Source: JABDBL01 sp963845445 (GTDB lineage: Bacteria > Cyanobacteriota > Vampirovibrionia > Obscuribacterales > Obscuribacteraceae). From it: a stretch of DNA of 64,000 nucleotides. Shown piece after piece: positions 57,740 through 64,000 of the stretch; position 1 is the stretch's first letter, and every line of letters begins with the position of its first letter. The position numbers and the translations under genes were made by a program. The DNA is taken from assembly GCA_963845445.1 (NCBI GenBank), contig CAWJSE010000002.1, positions 930,001 through 994,000 on the forward strand. Reading direction: 5' to 3'. The notes below the pieces were generated by a model, which saw nothing but the letters and a program-made list of their open reading frames with translations, did no database searches and was not told the origin of the DNA.

Positions 57740-58721
57740 CGTAAGCCCGTCGCTAATTTTCTATCTATCCTGGCGAAAGGTCTTATTCTCATTTATATTG
57801 AGCACTATGGTATTTGTCATATATCAATGCTTTGGCTGGCATAAGCTGGCCATACCATTCTTGCCCATTGCCACCATAGGCACTGCCGTGGCCTTTTATG
57901 TTGGCTTCAAGAATAATTCTTCATATGATCGGCTTTGGGAAGCTAGAAAAATCTGGGGTGAGATTGTAAATCTTAGCCGCTCCATTGTGTCATATCTACT
58001 CGCAGTATTAAAAGACCGAGAAATAGAAAGCACAACTAATGCTCTGCAAAAATTTGTTTATAGGCAGATTGCCTGTGTAAATATGATTAAACTACAATTG
58101 CGTCGACGAAATGTATGGGATGAGACGCATCTTTATACCCAATTAGCATCGCAATGTTTTCCTTGCAAAACATTTGAGCAAGATACTATCGACGTTTTGA
58201 GCTCACTGTGTTGTCCTGAAGAAGCAGAGTCCTTTTTGGTAAAACAAAACATCGCCAAAGAATTGGTGTATCAACAAATGCTTGACCTTACTAAATTCAA
58301 AAACGCTGACTTAATTAGTCCAAACGAACATTCTGACTTAATGAAAATGTGCTGTGAAATGTTTACTCAGCAAGGCAAAGCCGAACGAATAAAGCTTTTC
58401 CCCTTCCCACGACAATATGCCTATTTCAGTGAAATATTCGTAAACATATTTATTTGCTTATTACCTTTAGGGCTAATAGCTGAATTTGCCAAACTCAACG
58501 AAGGGTTAGCATGGCTAACTATACCCTTCTCGGTGCTCATTTCCTGGGTATTCGACATTATGGAACAAATTGGTGATACCAGTGAAAATCCCTTTGAGAA
58601 TGGTGTTAATGATGTGCCTATGACAGCGATTTGCCGAACAATCGAACGAGATCTACGTGAACTATTAGGCGAAACGAAGATACCCGAACCGATCGAATCA
58701 GTAGAAGGCATATTAATGTAA
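57723..58721 (+). CDS. Bestrophin-family (UPF0187) membrane channel protein
   Basis: The 332-residue protein has about four hydrophobic segments, with the family signature VAFYVGFKNNSSYDRLWEAR after the second. Bacterial bestrophins form pentameric ion channels in the inner membrane. The GTG start lies inside the end of leuB (17-base overlap), which suggests co-translation with the leucine operon. The link to amino acid synthesis is unknown. A polar stretch with several cysteines (CFPCKTFEQ, LCCPEE) sits in the cytoplasmic part. Confidence 0.85.
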   Translation: MYVQRNVSPSLIFYLSWRKVLFSFILSTMVFVIYQCFGWHKLAIPFLPIATIGTAVAFYVGFKNNSSYDRLWEARKIWGEIVNLSRSIVSYLLAVLKDREIESTTNALQKFVYRQIACVNMIKLQLRRRNVWDETHLYTQLASQCFPCKTFEQDTIDVLSSLCCPEEAESFLVKQNIAKELVYQQMLDLTKFKNADLISPNEHSDLMKMCCEMFTQQGKAERIKLFPFPRQYAYFSEIFVNIFICLLPLGLIAEFAKLNEGLAWLTIPFSVLISWVFDIMEQIGDTSENPFENGVNDVPMTAICRTIERDLRELLGETKIPEPIESVEGILM

Positions 58722-58787
58722 CGTCCATAAGGTTCAGATGCTTTTTGTTTTAGTCGACATGCAATAACAGAAAAGACCTTCTCTCAG

Positions 58788-59894
58788 CTAATTTCGAGGC
58801 AAATTGCCATCAACACCAGGCACAAAGAAATTCATATTAACTAGCCAGTCTTCGTCAGGCAGTTTTCCCTTTTCTAATCTGATTTTTCCATCGCGATCTA
58901 CTACAGGTCCACTAAAGACAACGAAGTTTTTGGCAGATATCTTTCTCTCCACTGATTCGGCTTCTTTACGAACTGAAACCGGTACCTGTGGACCAAATGA
59001 TGAAAGACCGGTAACTCCACTAGCCATATCGCAATTTATTTGTTCGCTCTTCCAGCTGTGGTTCATAACAGACTTAACCACCTCGACATAAAAAGCACCC
59101 CAATCTAAAACACCACCAGTAATCCAGTACTTATAGGCTAAATTACTAGCATCGCTAAAAGTAGAGGCAGCAAAAACATGCTTGTCTTCAGCCAATTTAA
59201 CTATAGTCAAAGGATTGCCTTGACAGCAAAATAAAACATCTACTCCTGACTCAATCAATCCTCTGGTTGCTTCGCTTTCCACCAAAGGGTCTGCCCATGT
59301 ATTGGTCCATACTAATTTCAAGCGAGCCTTCGGATTTACCGATCTCGCTCCCAATTCAAAAGCATTTATAATCTGTATGATTGGAGGAATCGGATGCGGA
59401 GCAATAAATCCTATTTTATTTACCTTGGTCATACGACCAGCCACCATTCCTACAACATACATTGGCTGATACGGTTTATCGATATAGCCACCAACATTTT
59501 TTGTTAAATTAAGCCCTCTTCCCACTTGCATAAAAGTAACATCCGGGTGACGAGCCGCTACCCTTAATACAGGATCTAAATATCCATACGAAGTGGCAAA
59601 AATCAATTTACAACCATTTGCTATTAGCTTCTCTGCAATGCGCTCAGCTTGCCCACTTTCGGGCACACTCTCAAAATAACTAGTCGAAACTTCTTTACCT
59701 AATTTTGACTCTAAATACAAACGCCCCTTATTTTGCGCCTCATTCCAACCCTTATCAGTTATTGGACCGCTCAAAATAAAGCCTACCTTTAAGGTATTCA
59801 TAGGAGTGATATTGTTTGTCGCTTCTGCTATTTTTGAAAGCAGCAATACGCAAGTAACTAGCAATAAATAAGCGCATTTCTTCAAATGTTTCAT
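58788..59894 (-). CDS. BMP/PnrA-family substrate-binding lipoprotein-like protein
   Basis: After a signal peptide (residues 1-25, from ATG 59894 with AGAGGA upstream) the product has the BMP (basic membrane protein) fold. It carries VGFILSGPITDKGWNEAQNKG split over the first strand-helix, KLIFATSYGY, VGMVAGRMTKVNKIGFIAP and GVDVLFCCQGNP. Relatives bind nucleosides or other small molecules for ABC importers, but no permease or ATPase gene is adjacent. It follows prpD by 16 bases, so it may belong to the propionate operon. A longer frame to 59981 overlaps prpD and is not the likely start. Confidence 0.85.
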   Translation of the reverse strand: MKHLKKCAYLLLVTCVLLLSKIAEATNNITPMNTLKVGFILSGPITDKGWNEAQNKGRLYLESKLGKEVSTSYFESVPESGQAERIAEKLIANGCKLIFATSYGYLDPVLRVAARHPDVTFMQVGRGLNLTKNVGGYIDKPYQPMYVVGMVAGRMTKVNKIGFIAPHPIPPIIQIINAFELGARSVNPKARLKLVWTNTWADPLVESEATRGLIESGVDVLFCCQGNPLTIVKLAEDKHVFAASTFSDASNLAYKYWITGGVLDWGAFYVEVVKSVMNHSWKSEQINCDMASGVTGLSSFGPQVPVSVRKEAESVERKISAKNFVVFSGPVVDRDGKIRLEKGKLPDEDWLVNMNFFVPGVDGNLPRN

Positions 59895-59910
59895 ACGATC
59901 GGCATTTCCT

Positions 59911-61356
59911 CTACTTGGGCAAAATAAATAGATCCACAAACTTGTTGACCGGCATAGAACTAAGTTTTTCAGAGTCAGCAAAAATATTTATGATGCGATC
60001 TTTTGCTTCTGCATCAAATAAAGTATCTAGATTATTTTCAAATTTTTCTTTCAATAAAGGAATACCTTCTTTGCGGCGACGTTTGTGTCCAAGAGGATAT
60101 TCAATCTCAATCTTTTCGCTCTTGCTACCATCTTTAAAAAATATTTGCACAGCATTGGCAATTGAACGTTTATCTGGATCTAAATAATCTTTTGTATATT
60201 GTTTATTCTCAGTACAAATCATTTTATCTCTTAGAAGATCAATGCGCGGATCCTGAGCTATTTTATCTTCATAATGTTCAGCGGTAAGTTCACCAAAAAT
60301 AAGTCCCACAGCTGTCATATATTGAATGCAATGATCTCTATCAGCCGGATTTTTGAGGGGTCCTTTTTTATCAATAATACGCAGGGCAGACTCATGAGTG
60401 CTGATCTCGATCTTTTCAATCTCATTCAAACGATCTTTGACTAGAGGATATAGTTTCAGTGCACACTCCACAGCTGTTTGTGCATGAAATTCTGCTGGAA
60501 AAGCTATTTTGAACAATACATTTTCCATGACATAAGAGCCAAAAGGACGCCCAAGTTTCAATTCCTTCCCACCAAAAAGGACATCATCAAAGCCCCATGT
60601 TTTAGCAGTTAGTGCACTGGGATAACCCATTTCTTCTTTCATCGCCCAAAGAGCTAATTGCACACCGCGCGCAGTAGCATCTCCTGCTGCCCATGATTTG
60701 CGCGAACCGGTATTAGGGGCGTGTCTATAAGTGCGCAATGATTGACCGTCTATCCAAGCGTTAGATAAAGCATTTAAAATATGTTTTCTTGAACCACCTA
60801 GCATTTTAGTGCTTACTGCTGTTGTAGCAATTTTCACTAAAATTACATGGTCCAAGCCTACCTTATTAAAGCTATTTTCTAAAGCCAAAATACCTTGAAT
60901 CTCGTGTGCTTTGATCGTCGCAGTCAAAACATCTTTTATTGTTAAAGCCTTATCGTTACGACTAAGATAATCGCCAACTGCTAAAATACCTCCTAGATTA
61001 TCTGAAGGATGCCCCCATTCTGCTGCTAACCAGGTATCGTTAAAATCAAGCCATCGTATAAGACAGCCAATATTGAAAGCCCCCAGTATTGGATCAAGAA
61101 TAAAATTAGTTCCGGGTACACAACACCCCTCAGGAACAATTGTGCCAGGCACCACCGGCCCAAGCATTTTTGTACACTCTGAAAAACGAAGAGCAAGAAT
61201 AGCACAACCAAGACTATCCATAAGACAATAGCGCGCTGTCTCAATGGCTTCGTTCCGTCCAGCTAATGAAAACGAATCCACATACTCGGCAATATCTTGT
61301 AGAAGCTTGTCAAAGGCGGCAAGCTCTATCTTCTCTGATGAAGCTGTCATACTCAT
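59911..61356 (-). CDS. prpD: 2-methylcitrate dehydratase, MmgE/PrpD family
   Basis: The 481-residue protein is full length for PrpD, with family segments RWLDFNDTWLAAEWGHPSDN and SRKSWAAGDATARGVQLAL and HAQTAVECALKLYP. It converts 2-methylcitrate to 2-methyl-cis-aconitate. It overlaps prpC by 4 bases (ATGA), which fixes both the start and the coupling. Confidence 0.93.
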   Translation of the reverse strand: MSMTASSEKIELAAFDKLLQDIAEYVDSFSLAGRNEAIETARYCLMDSLGCAILALRFSECTKMLGPVVPGTIVPEGCCVPGTNFILDPILGAFNIGCLIRWLDFNDTWLAAEWGHPSDNLGGILAVGDYLSRNDKALTIKDVLTATIKAHEIQGILALENSFNKVGLDHVILVKIATTAVSTKMLGGSRKHILNALSNAWIDGQSLRTYRHAPNTGSRKSWAAGDATARGVQLALWAMKEEMGYPSALTAKTWGFDDVLFGGKELKLGRPFGSYVMENVLFKIAFPAEFHAQTAVECALKLYPLVKDRLNEIEKIEISTHESALRIIDKKGPLKNPADRDHCIQYMTAVGLIFGELTAEHYEDKIAQDPRIDLLRDKMICTENKQYTKDYLDPDKRSIANAVQIFFKDGSKSEKIEIEYPLGHKRRRKEGIPLLKEKFENNLDTLFDAEAKDRIINIFADSEKLSSMPVNKFVDLFILPK

Positions 61357-62486
61357 CTCTTTTCGATCGGCAGCCAGGATAATGGCTCCGGACCGATATA
61401 ATCTGCCATCGGGCGAATGAGTTTATTATTTTTCCGTTGTTCAATAATATGAGCCGCCCAACCGGATGTACGAGCAATAACAAAAATCGGCGTAAACATC
61501 TTAATGGGTATACCTAAAAGATGATATGCCGAAGCACTATAAAAATCGGCATTAGCAAATAGCTTTTTCTCACCCCACATGAGCTTTTCAATACGTTCCG
61601 AAATATCAAAAATGTTCATGTCACCAGATGTTTTAGATAATTTCTTCGACCATTCTTTAATGATGGCATTGCGTGGATCGCAATTCTTATAAACGCGATG
61701 CCCAAAACCCATAATTAATTTTTTTTGGGCAAGCATTTCTTTTAGTCCCGCCTCGGCTTGCTCTGGATTTTTGAATTGATTAATAAGTTCCATAGCCGCT
61801 TCGTTTGCACCACCATGAAGTGGGCCGCGCAAAGTACCAATAGCCGAAGTTATGGCCGAATAAAAATCAGACAAAGTGGCAGCAGTAACTCTTGCTGCAA
61901 ACGTAGAAGCAGCAAATTCGTGCTCCGCATATAAAATCATTGAAGCATCGAAACAATCAATATGCTCGACCGATGCTTTTTTCTGGTGCAACAAATGTAA
62001 AAAATGTCCAGCTATACTCTCATCATCAGTTTCAACATTTATTCTTTTGCCAGACTTACTAAAGTGATACCAGTATAGAAGCATCGAAGCAAATGACGCC
62101 ATAAGCTTATTAGCAATATAAATCTGATCGTATTTATTTCCTTCTGGCAATATTGTGCCTAAGGCTGAACAACCAGTTCTTAAAACATCCATAGGATGCG
62201 CGTCCACTGGTATTTGCTCTAAAATCACCTTTAAGGTGGGCGGCAAGTCGCGCAAGTTTTTCAATTGCTCTTTATATTTTTGCGATTCATTTTTATTGGG
62301 CAACTTGCCATATATAAGCAAATAAGCCACTTCTTCAAATTTAGCCTTGATAGCTAAATCTTCTATAGCATAACCACGATAAGTAAGACCAGCACCAGCC
62401 TTACCTACAGTGCAAATTGCAGTTTGTCCAGCTGTTACTCCAGCCAAACCGCCCGCTTGTTTAGGAGCAGTAGTTTCGGTCGTCAT
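61353..62486 (-). CDS. prpC: 2-methylcitrate synthase
   Basis: The 377-residue citrate-synthase-family enzyme has the catalytic histidines in GPLHGGANEAAMEL and GFGHRVYKNCDPR, with the matching Asp further on. The short type and the position between prpB and prpD support methylcitrate synthase over citrate synthase. The two reactions overlap in many such enzymes. The N-terminal GLAGVTAGQTAICTVG is typical of the PrpC/short citrate synthase group. Confidence 0.93.
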   Translation of the reverse strand: MTTETTAPKQAGGLAGVTAGQTAICTVGKAGAGLTYRGYAIEDLAIKAKFEEVAYLLIYGKLPNKNESQKYKEQLKNLRDLPPTLKVILEQIPVDAHPMDVLRTGCSALGTILPEGNKYDQIYIANKLMASFASMLLYWYHFSKSGKRINVETDDESIAGHFLHLLHQKKASVEHIDCFDASMILYAEHEFAASTFAARVTAATLSDFYSAITSAIGTLRGPLHGGANEAAMELINQFKNPEQAEAGLKEMLAQKKLIMGFGHRVYKNCDPRNAIIKEWSKKLSKTSGDMNIFDISERIEKLMWGEKKLFANADFYSASAYHLLGIPIKMFTPIFVIARTSGWAAHIIEQRKNNKLIRPMADYIGPEPLSWLPIEKR

Positions 62487-62488
62487 TA

Positions 62489-63388
62489 TTAACTCTCCCC
62501 CTTTGTCTCACTGTTTTTAAACAATGTGCCTAATTTTTTCTCGTAATCGTCATAGCGTAAAAATTCATATAATTCAGTGCGCGTTTGCATAGAACTAACT
62601 ATTCCCTTTTGTGTACCATCTTTCCTAATAGTTTGGAAAACATTTAAAGCAGCCATATTCATTGCTCTAAAAGCGGAGAGCGGATACAGTGCTAAACTCA
62701 CACCGGCATTCTTCAGTTCATCAAGAGTAAAAAGAGGCGTTTGCCCAAATTCAGTAATATTAGCCAAAACAGGCACTTTTACTGCTTGAGAAAAGTCCTT
62801 GTATTGATTTAATTCGGTCACTGCTTCTGCAAAAATCATATCAGCACCAGCAGCCACATAGGCCTTTGCACGTGCAATAGCGTTGCTTATACCTTCACTG
62901 GCAATCGCATCTGTGCGCGCCATAATTACAAAATCAGGATCGATCTTAGCGTCAGCTGCGGCCTTAATGCGATCTACCATTTCTTCTTTGTTAACCAAAG
63001 CTTTATTCGGTCTATGTCCGCAACGTTTAGAAAAAACCTGATCTTCTATATGTATAGCAGCCGCTCCTGCTTGAGTCATTTCCTTTACAGTGCGGGCAAT
63101 ATTGAAAGCACTGCCGAAACCTGTATCAGCATCAACTAACAACGGCAAAGATGTAGCTTGCGTAATACGCCTGACATCCTCAATAACATCGTTTAATGTG
63201 GTAATGCCCAGGTCAGGTAGACCAAGAGAGGCATTAGCTACGCCTGCACCAGAAACATATAAGCACCGAAAACCAATTTTTTCGGCCATAATGGCACAAT
63301 AGGCATTAATAGTGCCTATCACTTGCAGTGGCTTTTCAGCTTTAAGGGCTGCCTTTAATCTAGACCCTGGAGAAGAGAATGCGTTCAT
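62489..63388 (-). CDS. prpB: Methylisocitrate lyase
   Basis: The 299-residue enzyme belongs to the isocitrate lyase/PEP mutase family. It has VSGAGVANASLGLPDLG, the metal-binding DADTGFG, HIEDQVFSKRCGHRPNK (the KRCGH active-site motif of PrpB) and MARTDAIASEG. It splits 2-methylisocitrate to succinate and pyruvate. It is the first gene of the prpBCD set, 2 bases before prpC. Confidence 0.96.
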   Translation of the reverse strand: MNAFSSPGSRLKAALKAEKPLQVIGTINAYCAIMAEKIGFRCLYVSGAGVANASLGLPDLGITTLNDVIEDVRRITQATSLPLLVDADTGFGSAFNIARTVKEMTQAGAAAIHIEDQVFSKRCGHRPNKALVNKEEMVDRIKAAADAKIDPDFVIMARTDAIASEGISNAIARAKAYVAAGADMIFAEAVTELNQYKDFSQAVKVPVLANITEFGQTPLFTLDELKNAGVSLALYPLSAFRAMNMAALNVFQTIRKDGTQKGIVSSMQTRTELYEFLRYDDYEKKLGTLFKNSETKGES

Positions 63389-63436
63389 AATGGCAACAAT
63401 CCATGATAATCAATATGTATGATAACATGCTGCTCT

Positions 63437-64000
63437 TTAAACGTATTGTCCCGCTGCAAAACCAGACGCCCAAGCCCATTGAAAATTATAGCCACCCAAT
63501 TGTCCTGTAACATCAACAACCTCACCTATAAAATACAGTCCTGGTACTTTTTTCGCTTCCATAGATTGTGATGATAGTTCATTAGTATCAACACCGCCCC
63601 TAGTGACTTCCGCTTTTTTATAACCAACTGTTCCATCAGGAAATATTTGCCAGGCTTTTAAAGTTGTGGCCAACTCTGCCAGACGTTTATCAGGTATTTC
63701 AGATAAATTACCGGTCAATTTATAGTAGCCACAAAACTCTTCCGCAAACCGTTTAGGCAATACTTCAGCCAATATATTTTTCACTAAGCTTTTGGCTTTT
63801 CTCTTCGCATTTGATTTAAAAATAAAACTGGATCAGCATCAGGGAACAAGTTGACTTTCAGAGGCATCGGCCTTTTCCAATATAGTGAAACCTGAAGACT
63901 GGCTGGTCCGCTTAGCCCGGTGTGCGTAAATAAAATATTTTCTCGAAAAGTAGCACCATTACAGGAGACTGTTGTATCGATTGATACCCCGGCCAATGCT
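63437..64000 (-). pseudogene. HI0933-family flavoprotein, partial at the window end and frameshifted
   Basis: Only the C-terminal part is in the window. The piece 63784-63996 reads ILFTHTGLSGPASLQVSLYW, typical of the insert domain, then stops after NQMRREKPKA. Adding one A at the T4 run 63797-63800 (plus strand) gives REKAKSLVKNILAEVLPKRF and continues to the second piece, with VTRGGVDTNEL, MEAKKVPGLYFIGEVVDVTG and GGYNFQWAWASG. This is the HI0933/YhiN FAD-dependent oxidoreductase family, of unknown substrate. The gene extends beyond 64000. Confidence 0.88.

Overview
The window is a roughly 41% GC bacterial chromosome segment, dense with genes and almost free of RNA genes (I found no tRNA or rRNA). 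I think the source is a non-photosynthetic member of the Cyanobacteriota, class Vampirovibrionia (Melainabacteria, Obscuribacterales-like). The reasons are a cyanobacterial-type bicarbonate transporter (SbtA) beside a PII-like partner, very large Gln-rich multidomain proteins, a 2-methylcitrate cycle, and no photosynthesis gene. This is inference from gene content, not from a marker gene.

Layout. 0-8.3 kb: small stress or copper proteins, an orphan response-regulator receiver, a Crp/Fnr regulator, a decayed TPR region, a NUDIX hydrolase, ychF, a frameshifted DUF2252 gene and a secreted PDZ-like protein. 8.3-25.8 kb (minus strand): remains of one giant gene, G1. Its reading frames run 25760 to 8341 and would encode about 4,970 residues once an IS21-family element (12752-15250, with an 8-bp target duplication), a premature TAA and two single-base indels are removed. 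26.0-32.9 kb (minus): a second giant gene, G2, about 2,285 residues when two single-base indels are repaired. It carries leucine-rich repeats, an HELVH metallopeptidase motif and three FHA domains. G1 and G2 share an N-terminal motif and two conserved upstream DNA blocks, so they are probably related and co-regulated. 33-46 kb: MFS exporter, an amidotransferase-NlpC/P60 fusion, an AlkA-like glycosylase, arfB, sbtA with a DUF190 partner, a two-component system, yqeY and an alcohol dehydrogenase.

46-58.7 kb (plus): a branched-chain amino acid cluster, leuA, then ilvD-ilvC-ilvB-ilvN-cimA-leuC-leuD-leuB and a bestrophin-like gene. A consensus promoter, a 27-codon leader peptide rich in Leu/Ile/Val, an antiterminator and an intrinsic terminator precede ilvD: a complete transcription-attenuation leader. 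CimA makes citramalate, which LeuCD/LeuB convert to 2-oxobutyrate, so one operon can supply Val, Leu and Ile precursors from pyruvate. 58.8-63.4 kb (minus): prpB-prpC-prpD of the 2-methylcitrate cycle followed by a BMP-family binding protein. The window ends inside a frameshifted HI0933-family flavoprotein gene.

A cross-cutting point: at least nine otherwise healthy reading frames are broken by single-base indels, mostly in short homopolymers, and these include leuB. I read most of them as residual assembly errors. The IS21 insertion cannot be explained that way. The premature TAA in the 12-bp repeat array may be real.
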